Positions 42,068 to 51,991 are shown, counted from the first letter of the stretch. The stretch: 64,000 nucleotides of DNA from an uncultured Psychroserpens sp. (GCA_947489585.1 CANLEE010000006.1:62001-126000), one strand, 5' to 3'. Numbers and translations: made by a program. Notes: generated by a model from the letters alone, not told the origin.

Positions 42068-43084
42068 ATGATAAAAAAGTCCTGGAGGAATATTCTACTT
42101 ATTAATATTGGTGCTTTTATATTGGTAGCCATGCTAGAAATATTAGGTGGATGGATATCTAGAGATAAATATGATAGCGATTATGCCTTTTATGTATGGC
42201 AATTAGGATTTGCAGTAAGTATTATGGCAGTTATTTGGATTAACCACTTTATACTTATTCCTTTTTTTTACGATAAGAAAAAGTATTTTTTATATGGGGT
42301 GTTCCTTATAGGAGCCATATTTCTAACATCTTACTTAAAAGGATATTCTCCAGCAAACTGGATAGGCGTCTATAAGATGTTCTTTTTTCTTATTTATACA
42401 ACCGGAACCGGAATGGCTGCTTTCTTTCTGAGAAGAAGTATCTTATTTCGAAGAAAAAATGACAAAAAGGAAAAGTTACAAAAAGAGATGGAACTTACTT
42501 ATTTAAAGGAACAGGTGAATCCACATTTTTTATTCAATTCTTTAAATAGTATTTATTCACTCTCAAGGCAACAATCACCAGAAACTCCAGATGTAGTTAT
42601 GCAACTTTCTGAACTCATGCGGTATCAGTTAGAGAGTTCTAAAAAAGACACTGTTTTATTAAAAGAAGAGCTTGAGTTTATAGAGAATTATTTGTTACTT
42701 GAAGAAAAGCGGTTGAGTGATCGTTGTACTATCGAGTTTGTAATTAAAGGCGATCTTTCAAGATTAAGAATTTCTCCAATGTTACTTATCCCATTCGTTG
42801 AAAATGCTATGAAGCATGGTGCTCAAAGCACGAATGAACAGAGTACTATTGATATTTCTGCGTCTATAAAGAATACAACCCTTCATTTTTATGTAGATAA
42901 TTCAAAACCTTCCACTATTCCTATATCGAAAAGAGAAGGTCTCGGTCTTGAAAATGTGAGAAGGCGTTTAAACTTATTATATCCTAATTCTCATGTATTA
43001 GAAATAGATGATAGAGAAAACGAATATCGCGTAAATTTATCTATTGATTTAAAAGCATCTATATTAATTAAAAAAGATAGTTAA
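42068..43084 (+). CDS. LytS-like sensor histidine kinase
   Basis: About 338 residues from ATG 42068 (MIKKSWRN); the frame opens at a TTG at 42002 but its first 22 codons look non-coding. Four membrane helices (about 10-125) precede the His_kinase domain with EQVNPHFLFNSLNSIYSLS (phosphoacceptor His) and the ATPase core (MLLIPFVENAMKHGA, GLGLENVRRRL). The stop overlaps the response regulator start by 1 bp. Stimulus unknown. Confidence 0.92.
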   Translation: MIKKSWRNILLINIGAFILVAMLEILGGWISRDKYDSDYAFYVWQLGFAVSIMAVIWINHFILIPFFYDKKKYFLYGVFLIGAIFLTSYLKGYSPANWIGVYKMFFFLIYTTGTGMAAFFLRRSILFRRKNDKKEKLQKEMELTYLKEQVNPHFLFNSLNSIYSLSRQQSPETPDVVMQLSELMRYQLESSKKDTVLLKEELEFIENYLLLEEKRLSDRCTIEFVIKGDLSRLRISPMLLIPFVENAMKHGAQSTNEQSTIDISASIKNTTLHFYVDNSKPSTIPISKREGLGLENVRRRLNLLYPNSHVLEIDDRENEYRVNLSIDLKASILIKKDS

Positions 43085-43779
43085 TGATTAAAGTTGGCAT
43101 TGTAGATGATGAAATACTAGCACGCAAAGTGTTAGAAGAGTATTGTTCTAAAATTGATAATTTAGACCTCGTACTAAGTACAGGGAATCCACTTGATTTT
43201 ATCAATTTTATTCAGCAAAATGATCTTGATCTCATCTTTTTAGATATTGAAATGCCTGAACTTAATGGCATGGAAATTTTGCGTTCCATGATAAAACCAC
43301 CCAAAGTTATTTTGACTACAGCTTATTCTGAGTATGCCTTAGAAAGTTATAATTATGGTGTTGTAGATTATTTATTGAAACCCATAAAAATTGAACGTTT
43401 TTTAAAAGCCATAAACAAAGTTACGGCTTCAAAACTAACACAGCTTAAAAAAAATAGTGAAAACGAAGAACTGCAAATAAAGCATGATGGTATGCCTGTT
43501 AATATTTCATTTAAATCCATTCTGTACATTCAGAGTTTTGGAAATTATTTGAAAATCTTTACAGATTCAAGAATGTACTTGATTTCCGAAACACTTATTA
43601 ATATTACTACATTATTATCTGAAAATTTCCAACGCACACATAAATCTTACATTACCAATTTGGATAGAGTTACAAAGGCAACCAGAACCCATTTGTTAAT
43701 TGAAAACAATAAAGTTCCAGTCAGTGCTATGTACAAGGTTATTGTTTTTAAAAAACTGGAAGTTTTAGCAAAATTATGA
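43084..43779 (+). CDS. LytTR family response regulator
   Basis: 231 residues: receiver domain (IVDDEILARKVLEEY, LDLIFLDIEMPELNGMEIL with the phosphoacceptor Asp, LLKPIKIERF) and a C-terminal LytTR DNA-binding domain (SILYIQSFGNYLKIFTDSRMYLI, HKSYITNLDRV). Partner of the kinase upstream. The divergent hydrolase pair (38595-41888) is the natural candidate target, but no repeated LytTR site was identified in the gap. Confidence 0.93.
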   Translation: MIKVGIVDDEILARKVLEEYCSKIDNLDLVLSTGNPLDFINFIQQNDLDLIFLDIEMPELNGMEILRSMIKPPKVILTTAYSEYALESYNYGVVDYLLKPIKIERFLKAINKVTASKLTQLKKNSENEELQIKHDGMPVNISFKSILYIQSFGNYLKIFTDSRMYLISETLINITTLLSENFQRTHKSYITNLDRVTKATRTHLLIENNKVPVSAMYKVIVFKKLEVLAKL

Positions 43780-43913
43780 CATAGTTAATTCCTATTTATT
43801 CACACCTTCCCTATTATTGGTTTTTAGTTGCAATCATGCATTAAAGATTTTATAGCTTATGTTCTTTAGATTTGCGTTATATTTTTAGTTAATTTGTTCT
43901 CTAATCAATTCGC

Positions 43914-46004
43914 ATGACCATCAAAACAACAAACCTATACTTTTTTGCCATACTTTTTCTTTTCAATTTCAGTGTCTTTCATGCTCAAATAAAAACGAGT
44001 AATACACCGCAATGGGTCGTCAATCAATCTTATGAAAAAGATCCAAACATTGATTTAAATGAAATCTCATATGGTTTGCTCACATTACTTAGCGATGAGC
44101 AAATTCATATTCCTAAAAAAGAACGTTATATCCGTTTTGTACAAAAAATAACAGACAATGTTGGTGTGCAAGATGGTTCGACAATATCTATTAATTATGA
44201 TCCGACCTATCAGCAACTTTTCTTGCACAACATTACGATTTTGCGACAAGGAAAAACCATTAACAAACTTAATGTTAATGACTTTCAGACCATTCGACAA
44301 GAGTCTAATGCAGAAAGTTATATCTACGACGGTAGTCTGAATGCCATCGCCAATTTAGCCGATATTCGTAATGGTGATATTTTGGACGTAAGTTATACTG
44401 TAAAAGGATTTAATCCAATACATGGCAATCATTTTTCTGGAGGTACTTCGCTAAACGATTTTCAACCTGTAGGCAAAATTAACTACTACCTTATTTCTAA
44501 TAAGAAACTACAGTACAAAACTCAAAATTCAGACATAGAACCCAAAATAGCAAGCTATAGCGGTTATACAACTTATAATTGGCAAGCGACCTTAACTAAA
44601 ACACCAAATTTTGAAGAGAATATGCCTAGTTGGTATTTGCCTTATCAAAATATATTTGTTACCGATTTTAAAACTTGGGATGCTGTTGTAGATTGGGCGT
44701 TGAACATATATCAAGATGATGTAGAACTATCAGAAGAACTTAAAGCAAAAATTGAACATATAAAAAACAGTTCTGAGTATGAAGGCAAACGCATTACAGC
44801 TACTCTGAAATTTGTGCAAGATGAAATTAGGTACCTTGGCTTAGAGTCTGGTATTGGTGCGTATAAACCTTTTTCACCAAATAAAGTACTCAACCAACGT
44901 TTTGGTGACTGCAAAGACAAAAGTTGGCTTATGGTTACTATGCTTCGCAATATGGGCATTTCTGCATATCCTGTACTTATTAACTCAACATACGGTGAAT
45001 CACTTCATCAGTTTTTACCATCACCAAAGGTGTTTGACCATGTTGTTGTGAAAGTTGTTGATAGCACCAATACTAACTTGTTTTACGACCCAACTATTAG
45101 CAACCAATTTGGGAATTATAAGTCGGTATCATTTCCAAATTATGGCAAAGCTTTAGTTATAAAAAAAGGAGTTGAAGCTTTGGAAAACATTGCATCTAAA
45201 AGTGAAAATTTAGTCGAAGTATTTGATACCTTCGATTTGCCAACTGTTGGTGGACCTGGTACACTAAATATTATGACAGTATATCGAGATGCAGAAGCCG
45301 ATGCGATGCGAGCACGTTACAAATCGAGTAGTTTGTCTTCAATAAGTAAAGATTTTAAAAATTATTATGAAAACATGTACGATGATATTGAAGTTATAAA
45401 AGACCCTATTTTTGAAGACGATAGTTTAGCCAATAAAATACTCGTTGAAGAGTCCTACAAAATCAATAACATTTGGACACCAATGGTTGGTAACAATAAA
45501 AATATTGCAGTAGAATTTTCCCCATACAGTATTTTGGACGTTTTCATTTCGCCTGACGAAAAAGAACGAAAGACACCATTCGCGCTATATTACCCAACAC
45601 ATAAAAAACATCAGATTACGGTTAAACTACCACAACGATGGGGCATTTCTAAAGATAATATTAGTGTAAATTCTAAGAATTTTGATTTTTCGCTGAAGGT
45701 TAAAATGAATCCTGGAAAAGACATTCTGTACCTCAATTATGAGTACCAAAATAAAAATAGCTTTGTTAAACCTGAAGATTTTGAGGAGTACTACACAAAA
45801 ATTAAAAAACTGGAACAAACGACAGCCTACTATGTTTATATTCCAAAAAGCGAAGCCAAAAGTCTGAGCTTTGATAAAACTTTTGATACAGAAAAAATAG
45901 CTTCAAGTGTAACCACATTATTTTATTGGATAGCTGGTTTCATTGTTGTAATAGTATTAGGCTTGGTCATTTTTATTATTCAGAGTAATAAAAACAGAGA
46001 TTAG
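43914..46004 (+). CDS. Secreted DUF3857 protein with transglutaminase-like domain
   Basis: 696 residues with a signal peptide (cleavage after FHA, about residue 24), an N-terminal DUF3857 beta domain (about 55-230), a transglutaminase-like core (about 280-400) with RFGDCKDKSWLMVTML holding the catalytic Cys and DHVVVKV with the His, and a single C-terminal membrane helix (about 668-690). Probably a cysteine-type cross-linking or peptidase-like protein of the periplasm, common in Flavobacteriaceae. No partner gene. Confidence 0.88.
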   Translation: MTIKTTNLYFFAILFLFNFSVFHAQIKTSNTPQWVVNQSYEKDPNIDLNEISYGLLTLLSDEQIHIPKKERYIRFVQKITDNVGVQDGSTISINYDPTYQQLFLHNITILRQGKTINKLNVNDFQTIRQESNAESYIYDGSLNAIANLADIRNGDILDVSYTVKGFNPIHGNHFSGGTSLNDFQPVGKINYYLISNKKLQYKTQNSDIEPKIASYSGYTTYNWQATLTKTPNFEENMPSWYLPYQNIFVTDFKTWDAVVDWALNIYQDDVELSEELKAKIEHIKNSSEYEGKRITATLKFVQDEIRYLGLESGIGAYKPFSPNKVLNQRFGDCKDKSWLMVTMLRNMGISAYPVLINSTYGESLHQFLPSPKVFDHVVVKVVDSTNTNLFYDPTISNQFGNYKSVSFPNYGKALVIKKGVEALENIASKSENLVEVFDTFDLPTVGGPGTLNIMTVYRDAEADAMRARYKSSSLSSISKDFKNYYENMYDDIEVIKDPIFEDDSLANKILVEESYKINNIWTPMVGNNKNIAVEFSPYSILDVFISPDEKERKTPFALYYPTHKKHQITVKLPQRWGISKDNISVNSKNFDFSLKVKMNPGKDILYLNYEYQNKNSFVKPEDFEEYYTKIKKLEQTTAYYVYIPKSEAKSLSFDKTFDTEKIASSVTTLFYWIAGFIVVIVLGLVIFIIQSNKNRD

Positions 46005-46212
46005 TATTAGGATGGTTTTGTAAATGCATCGCGTAAAATAAAAAGTTGCATAGCGTAATTAGAATGGTTTAATTTAATGCTTCTACGCTAACATCAGCAA
46101 TATCAACTGTATCTAGATAAGACATTTTAGCTTTTACTTATTTGCAAATTATAAGTTTGGTGTTTTTGGCTAAATTGGGATTACTTGTAATATCAATTTG
46201 CTCTTATAACTA

Positions 46213-46242
46213 AAAAGCTACAAATTAATATTTGTAGCTTTT
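46213..46242 (-). terminator. Terminator after the lipocalin-like lipoprotein
   Basis: Perfect 12-bp stem AAAAGCTACAAA/TTTGTAGCTTTT with a 6-nt loop, 23 bp past the 3' end of the minus-strand gene. Confidence 0.85.
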
Positions 46243-46264
46243 AGTAGGACTAAAATCTTAGCAC

Positions 46265-46696
46265 TTAATTAATATCTGAGCAACTAGATATATCATAACC
46301 TTCTCTAAAATAGATGCCATGGACTTCTCCATCGTCATTTAACCATTTAATAGCATAATTATCACAAGTAAATTGTGGCGTTAAGGTAGATAAATTGCCA
46401 AAGTTGAGATCTACGACAATCTTGTCGTCTTCATAATACCAATCATAACCTACTAACCCTGGGTTTTCCTGATTAAATTCTTCTAATGTTGGAAAAGTTC
46501 CATCTGTACTATATATATTAAAACGTTTGGTTTCTGTAAATTCATAACGAATTGTAGTTTCAAATCCCATTGGTACCCAACGTCCGAGAATTGTAGCTTC
46601 TGGGATAGCGTTTTGTGGATCTTCATTTTCATTATAATCATCAGATGAGCAATTAAATAATGCAATGGCCATTAAAATAAATAGTGTCTTTTTCAT
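46265..46696 (-). CDS. Lipocalin-like lipoprotein
   Basis: 143 residues with lipobox ALFNC (Cys16) and a following SSDDYNENEDP spacer of the type used for surface export in Bacteroidota. The body (ILGRWVPMGFETTIRYEFTETKRFNIYS...) looks like the lipocalin-like beta barrel domains common in flavobacterial lipoproteins. Ligand unknown. Isolated transcription unit. Confidence 0.72.
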   Translation of the reverse strand: MKKTLFILMAIALFNCSSDDYNENEDPQNAIPEATILGRWVPMGFETTIRYEFTETKRFNIYSTDGTFPTLEEFNQENPGLVGYDWYYEDDKIVVDLNFGNLSTLTPQFTCDNYAIKWLNDDGEVHGIYFREGYDISSCSDIN

Positions 46697-46840
46697 AATA
46701 ATTGTTTTGGTTCACTAATAAAACAACTCAAGTTCAATAACTCCTGAAAATAAATATCTTGATTCATAATTACCAAGCTTTTGTATCTTTAATGTTATAA
46801 ATATTGATGGTGGTGTTATTCAGTATTTAAGGGCAAACAA

Positions 46841-47887
46841 TTAAGCTTTTCTAAATGCCGAAGGTGTTGTTTTTTCAAATTTCTTGAAGGCACTATTGAA
46901 AGAGGATAAGCTACTAAAACCAACATCGTATGCTATTGAGGCAATAGTGAAATTTTTATTTGCATCATCTATTAGTAACAACTTGGCATCTTGTATGCGA
47001 TAATAATTGATATAATCATTAAAGCTCTTTTTTGCATATTGGTTGATAATTTCAGAAGTTTTTTGAGTGCCAATTCCAATATGTTTCCCTAAACTTGATA
47101 AGGTTATTTCTGAATCGAGATATTGTTTGTCTTCAATAACAAGTTTCGTTATTTTTTCAAATAATAAGGCGTCATCATTCTGCTTAAAAACAGAACCATT
47201 AATATCTAAAATTTTTAGTTGATAAGCCTTATAACTTAATATGTAAATGACCAAAGAATACATAATTGGCCCAAAAATATAAGGAACAGCATCCTCAATA
47301 ATGTTTAGACAATACGATACCCAAATAAAAACAAAGCCAATGATAAGGAGGTTTAGCCATTTAAATACGGCTTTTTGTGATTTTGTAAGTAAGTTTTTAT
47401 TGTGTGCGCGTTTTACACTTTGAACAATGCGCCATGAGACAAAAATATATGTTGCAAGATGTAAATAAATAAAAATGAGAACACTAGCAAATACAAGTAT
47501 AACTTCCTTACTCTGGGTATCAAACCAATGTTTTCTTATAAAGAAACTCAACGCAAAGATGAGTATGAAAGGCATTAGCTCAATCAAGTAATGTTTTGAT
47601 AGTTTGTAATTAACTCTGGTCATTCCGAGCACATACCATCGCAATAAGGGGCCAGTTAATAACAGAAAAGCTAATCCAGCAAAAATAAATATAGGCTCTA
47701 AATCACTACCAAAATTTAGTAATACCGACTTCCCTATTCTGAAGGCCATGAAATATAAAATGAGCCCTAACAGCACATTGGTGATGCCACGTTTCTTTTT
47801 GAAAAAGCACAAATAAGTAGCGAACAAAAGACCATGTAAAAGTCCTGCGCTACTTATTATGATTAGAAGTATATCTGAAAAATTCAA
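46841..47887 (-). CDS. Membrane-bound AraC-type regulator
   Basis: 348 residues: about seven membrane helices in the first 235 positions, then a cytosolic AraC helix-turn-helix (about 250-346: TLSSLGKHIGIGTQKTSEIINQYAKKSFNDYINYYRI, SIAYDVGFSSLSSFNSAFKKFEKTTPSAFRK). It follows the DJ-1 family gene by 22 bp on the same strand, so the two probably form an operon. The membrane part is the likely sensor. Confidence 0.88.
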   Translation of the reverse strand: MNFSDILLIIISSAGLLHGLLFATYLCFFKKKRGITNVLLGLILYFMAFRIGKSVLLNFGSDLEPIFIFAGLAFLLLTGPLLRWYVLGMTRVNYKLSKHYLIELMPFILIFALSFFIRKHWFDTQSKEVILVFASVLIFIYLHLATYIFVSWRIVQSVKRAHNKNLLTKSQKAVFKWLNLLIIGFVFIWVSYCLNIIEDAVPYIFGPIMYSLVIYILSYKAYQLKILDINGSVFKQNDDALLFEKITKLVIEDKQYLDSEITLSSLGKHIGIGTQKTSEIINQYAKKSFNDYINYYRIQDAKLLLIDDANKNFTIASIAYDVGFSSLSSFNSAFKKFEKTTPSAFRKA

Positions 47888-47909
47888 TATTTATATTTAT
47901 TCAAATGTA

Positions 47910-49016
47910 TTAATTTTTTTGTTCTTCCTCTATGAGTTGTTTTGCATGTGATGCCAATCCTAAAATATTAACAAATCCTACAATATTGCCTTGCATAGCA
48001 CCAACAATTCCATGCTTTGCCAAGATTAATCTGTCCATAGGTTGTTTCTTGTTTTGCATAAGGTCTTCCATGAGTGTTTCGGCTTGATCTACACCTTCAT
48101 TTTCGTATGCAATTAATACTTTTATTGCATTTTCTTCACCTGTTATAGGCCTGTATTTTGGCGTATACCCCAATTGTTTGATCATTGTTTCGGCTAAAAT
48201 CCAAACTGACCATGGGTTTTGCCCTGTGATCAAATTTTCATCATGACTCATATGCTCCAAATACATGTGCCCTCCATTAAATTGTGCTCCTCCTTCAATA
48301 AGCTTGCTTTCCAATAGAAATGGAAAAATTGTTTCTGCATCTGATATTAACAGCAATTCTTCTTCGTTAGTAAAACTACTGATTGTCTTGTTCTCTATTA
48401 GTGGTCTGCCATTATCTAATTTTACATTTACTAATGCTGCTGGTCCATGACAAACGGCTCCAATCACTTTGTTATTTTCATAATAGTTTTTAATAATAGA
48501 TTGTATTGTGGCATTTTCTGGAAAATCAAACATAGCACCTTTTCCACCTACAAAATATATTGCTGAATAGTCTTCTGGTTTAACATCATCTAACTTAATG
48601 GTGTTATTGGCTTTGTTTTGTGCCGAGACATCATTTAAAAAAGCATAGTCATATTTTCCCATATCCTCATCGTCAATAACAACAGGAGGTGTTCCACCTA
48701 GTGGACTTGCTATATCAACATCAAATCCATTAGCTTTAAACACATAATATGCTCTGGCTAATTCGGTAAGCTCATATCCAGTTGGTTCACCACTCATTCC
48801 CATAGTATCTGTACTGGTAACTACGGCTAATATTTTTCCTCGAGTTTCTGGAATATTTTCAGTTAGGTATACTAATTCATTCTTTTGACTCGATTCTATA
48901 TCCATATCTCTGGGTGGCACTAAACTTCTAATCCAAAAGAATAGAGATACTAGTAGTACTATAAGGCTAGTAAGAATACCTAAAGTCCATTTTAAAATTT
49001 TATATTTTTTTTTCAT
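47910..49016 (-). CDS. Membrane-anchored DJ-1/PfpI family protein
   Basis: 368 residues. An N-terminal transmembrane helix (about 10-30) anchors a class I glutamine amidotransferase-like domain: KILAVVTSTD, FLNDVSAQNK, and the nucleophile elbow GAVCHGPAALV with the catalytic-type Cys. A C-terminal helical segment (about 295-368) is unlike DJ-1. Stress-response or glyoxalase III-like activity is typical for the family but unproven here. Cotranscribed with the membrane AraC regulator. Confidence 0.82.
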   Translation of the reverse strand: MKKKYKILKWTLGILTSLIVLLVSLFFWIRSLVPPRDMDIESSQKNELVYLTENIPETRGKILAVVTSTDTMGMSGEPTGYELTELARAYYVFKANGFDVDIASPLGGTPPVVIDDEDMGKYDYAFLNDVSAQNKANNTIKLDDVKPEDYSAIYFVGGKGAMFDFPENATIQSIIKNYYENNKVIGAVCHGPAALVNVKLDNGRPLIENKTISSFTNEEELLLISDAETIFPFLLESKLIEGGAQFNGGHMYLEHMSHDENLITGQNPWSVWILAETMIKQLGYTPKYRPITGEENAIKVLIAYENEGVDQAETLMEDLMQNKKQPMDRLILAKHGIVGAMQGNIVGFVNILGLASHAKQLIEEEQKN

Positions 49017-49369
49017 TACATCTTGTATTTATGATTATTCTGCTAAATACAGTAAATCAATTTGCAATGACTGACGAAATGATAATTTCGTTAGAGTAAA
49101 AATTATTTAGTTACTAAAAACGGGGCAATTTTGTACCTAAACAATTAAAGAAGATATTTTTTGTGTTATGAAAAAAATCAATATCTTTAAATATTCTCCC
49201 TATACATGTGTAAGTCTAAAATTGACTTACAAATTTAATATCTATAGATTTATGTTTGTTTAATTTACTAAGCGAACAAGTTTTCATATTGACTATATTT
49301 TAAAATTAGATCCTTTGGATTTACATTTTAGAATATTATCTAACTACAAATAACCTATAATTAAAGCTT
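49017..49369. other. Divergent promoter region left of the EAD cluster
   Basis: 353 AT-rich bases between the DJ-1 gene and the first gene of the effector-associated-domain cluster. No gene is seen. I found no convincing -33/-7 pair; TTG at 49288 with ATCCTTTG is only a weak candidate. Confidence 0.4.
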
Positions 49370-50038
49370 ATGAAAAAAAGCCTAAAAAACATATACCCTA
49401 AAACATATCCTGTTGGACCTGGTGCATTAGACCTAGAGCGATTAGACCTCATATTAGAACGTGAGTTGATAGATTGGAAAGTAATGATGTCTAAACTACC
49501 AGAAAACCCATTTATAGCTAGGAACGAATTATACCGAGAGTATAGGTTTGAAAATTTTAAATCTGTGATCAAATTTATTAATAATGTTTCCAAAGTATGT
49601 GAGGCCTTACCACATCACCCAAGATGGGAAAACACTTGGACTACTTTGAGAGTTTGGTTAACGACTTGGGACATAAATCATGTTATCTCTTACAAAGACA
49701 TTATGCTGGCAAGGCAAATGGACCATATCTATTTAAAGTTTGATTTTTCTAAAGATGAATCAAAACATGCAAAAAAATCTGAAGAAGAAAAAGCTGCCTT
49801 TGCAGCAGAAATACAAAGTTTAGTAATTGAAGATAACTTAGAAGTAGCTTTTTTTAAGTTAAATGAATATGCAACATTAAATAGTGGAAGTGATATCATC
49901 AAAGATTTAATGGTTATGAATGGTAATTTCAATAGAGTTCGTAAAAATGATAGAAAACAGCTATTAACATCTGACGAAGCTAATGTTGCCTATGCGAAAT
50001 TTAGAGATTGCATATTAGAATTAATAAAGGATTTATGA
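49370..50038 (+). CDS. Pterin-carbinolamine-dehydratase-like domain fused to an EAD-like domain
   Basis: 222 residues. Residues about 25-122 follow the PCD/DCoH fold: Glu78-x3-His-His-Pro (82-84), Trp90, then Trp100 in the place of the third active-site His, and Asp110. After a charged linker, residues about 143-222 form a helical domain of the same pattern as in the LRR, TIR-like and caspase-like genes downstream (an I-x-x-L-I repeat start, a central NGNFNRV, and CILELI at the end). So it is probably a cofactor-like or sensor module plugged into the conflict cluster, not a metabolic PCD. A 228-bp gap follows, so it may have its own transcript. Confidence 0.72.
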   Translation: MKKSLKNIYPKTYPVGPGALDLERLDLILERELIDWKVMMSKLPENPFIARNELYREYRFENFKSVIKFINNVSKVCEALPHHPRWENTWTTLRVWLTTWDINHVISYKDIMLARQMDHIYLKFDFSKDESKHAKKSEEEKAAFAAEIQSLVIEDNLEVAFFKLNEYATLNSGSDIIKDLMVMNGNFNRVRKNDRKQLLTSDEANVAYAKFRDCILELIKDL

Positions 50039-50266
50039 TAATTAATAAAAAAAGCTCACACCTTGTAGTATGAGCTGTAGTAACATAAATGTGGCATCTA
50101 GTTTTCGGGTTTTCCAAAATCAATTGCCATTACTAATTTCTCTAGTAAAATGATATTATCATTTTTGTAAGAGTAATGTTACTCGTGAGGTACCGAAGTT
50201 GGTATAAATACCATTTTTTTATCCTTCTCCTCCATAAAGATAATAAGTAATAAAATTAAAGAAAAA

Positions 50267-51160
50267 ATGCCTAAAAATACTATAAAGCCCAAATTTATAT
50301 TTAATGAGATGGAATTGAGTACTATTCCAGAAGGTGTTTTTAAGCAAAAAAATTTATTAAAAGTTAAACTCATACGAAACAACATTAAAAATATTCCAAA
50401 AGATATAGAAAACCTATCTCGCTTAGAAACATTTGATATATCTAATAATAATATAATCCATACCTATACAAAATTATTTGAGCTTCAGAAGCTGAAAATT
50501 TTAATCATAAATAATAATCGGTTAAATAATTTGCCAAGACAAATAGGTAAATTAAAAAAATTAAAAAAATTGCAATTGGCTAATAACTCATTAAAAAGCT
50601 TGCCTGATGAAATCGAACAGCTAGAAAACTTAACAGAACTTAATATTTCATATAATAAATTCAAACAATTTCCTAAACAGATTTTTAATTTAAAATCTTT
50701 AAAATCCATATGGATAGGCGGGAATTATTTTGAAACCTTTCCTATGGAAGAACTATTGGAGAAATTGCCACATTTGCTTAGAGTTTATACCTTTAGTAAT
50801 ATACAATACCATGATAAACTTAGTGTCAATAGTAATTATATAAGGCTATCAAGCATAAAAGGCAACATTTATGATGTGTTGAAACAAAAACCGAAGGATA
50901 TCATTATAAACCCAACAAATGAAATTGTAGAGAATTTAACCTCACATATCATACAAGGTAACATCAACAATTTCTTTAATTTACTAAATGATAACACTGA
51001 ATTATTTAAGAAAAAGGAATTGGTAAGCTTGTATAACTTACAAGCGCAATGGAACAATTTAGAAAGAAGAATTCATGAAAATATAATAAGTATTGACCAG
51101 CAGGTATTGCAGAAAAACCAAATAACAAATGGGTTACTTAGAATTATAATGGCAGAATAA
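50267..51160 (+). CDS. Leucine-rich repeat protein with C-terminal EAD-like domain
   Basis: 297 residues. About seven LRR units of 22-23 residues lie at 12-170 (for example LKILIINNNRLNNLPRQIGK, LTELNISYNKFKQFPKQIFN), ending in a capping segment. Residues about 225-297 are a helical domain matching the EAD-like domains of its neighbours (IIQGNINNFFNLL, YNLQAQWNNLERR, ITNGLLRIIM). Cytosolic, no signal. The LRR part would recognise a ligand and the EAD recruit effectors. It ends 12 bp before the TIR-like gene. Confidence 0.78.
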   Translation: MPKNTIKPKFIFNEMELSTIPEGVFKQKNLLKVKLIRNNIKNIPKDIENLSRLETFDISNNNIIHTYTKLFELQKLKILIINNNRLNNLPRQIGKLKKLKKLQLANNSLKSLPDEIEQLENLTELNISYNKFKQFPKQIFNLKSLKSIWIGGNYFETFPMEELLEKLPHLLRVYTFSNIQYHDKLSVNSNYIRLSSIKGNIYDVLKQKPKDIIINPTNEIVENLTSHIIQGNINNFFNLLNDNTELFKKKELVSLYNLQAQWNNLERRIHENIISIDQQVLQKNQITNGLLRIIMAE

Positions 51161-51172
51161 ACCAACTTTCAA

Positions 51173-51991
51173 ATGACTAAATCAAAATTTGACACATTAA
51201 AAACTGAAGTCACAGAGCTTATTGCTAATAACAGTCTTGAACAAGCAATTCTCATGCTATCTAATTACTATAGTAGTACCTCAGAAGTTCATAATATTAT
51301 ACTACAATCTGCAAGATATCATGCTTTAAAAGCTGATCAAATGAAAGGTTTAATTGATTCAGATAAAGCCAATACCGAATTAAATAAACTTCGCATGAGT
51401 ATTCTGTCTTTTTTACAAGAAAAAGAAGAAAATATGGCATTTAAAACTGCAGTTTTTGATTCTAATTCTAAAGCAGATATTAACGATTTAATTCCAGTTT
51501 TTTTGAGTGTTGGCACACCTCACAATGAGTTTCAAGCAAATTATATTAATACGTTAAAAGCACATTTTTTAAAATATAAAATAGATTTAAAAACTTTAGA
51601 TGATGATGACTGGAATGTATTAGATCCATTAAAACCAGTATCAAATAGAATGGCCAATTGCCATGGCTGCTTAGTACTTGCTATGGAGCGAACATACATT
51701 GAAAGAGGGGTTTCAAAACGTTTGAGTAAACAAGAATCAAAAATAGAACATCAATCTTTTGCAACGCCTTGGGTGCATATTGAAGCTTCTATGGCCTATC
51801 AGCTTAAACTTCCATTTATCATTTTAAAAGAAGATCACTTAAAAAGCGAAGGTATGTTAGATAATACATTATTCGAAGGAAGAATTGTAAAAATTGACTC
51901 TTCCAATCCAAATGAATTAGAGGCTTACCCAATAAAATCGTTCACCCGTAAATGGGTTGAGGATGTACATAAACAATATGAAATCAGCTAA
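51173..51991 (+). CDS. EAD-like domain fused to a TIR/deoxyribosyltransferase-like effector
   Basis: 272 residues. The N-terminal EAD-like domain (about 5-82: TELIANNSLEQAILML, QSARYHALKADQMKGLI, RMSILSFL) is the reverse order to its neighbours, where it is C-terminal. Residues about 100-265 look like a Rossmannoid nucleotide hydrolase of the TIR/nucleoside-deoxyribosyltransferase type: IPVFLSVGTPH, GCLVLAMERT, and TPWVHIEASMAYQLKLPF with Glu204 as the candidate catalytic glutamate. It would cleave NAD or another nucleotide when activated. The exact subfamily is uncertain. Confidence 0.68.
   Translation: MTKSKFDTLKTEVTELIANNSLEQAILMLSNYYSSTSEVHNIILQSARYHALKADQMKGLIDSDKANTELNKLRMSILSFLQEKEENMAFKTAVFDSNSKADINDLIPVFLSVGTPHNEFQANYINTLKAHFLKYKIDLKTLDDDDWNVLDPLKPVSNRMANCHGCLVLAMERTYIERGVSKRLSKQESKIEHQSFATPWVHIEASMAYQLKLPFIILKEDHLKSEGMLDNTLFEGRIVKIDSSNPNELEAYPIKSFTRKWVEDVHKQYEIS

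Noticed and set aside
46069..46125. 18-codon minus-strand frame in the gap 46005-46264
   Set aside because: Clean ATG and stop, but too short to support and with no recognisable sequence. It may be a remnant.
50053..50076. Terminator between the PCD-EAD and LRR-EAD genes
   Set aside because: The AGCTCA/TGAGCT stem has a mismatch when extended and no T-run follows on the plus strand.
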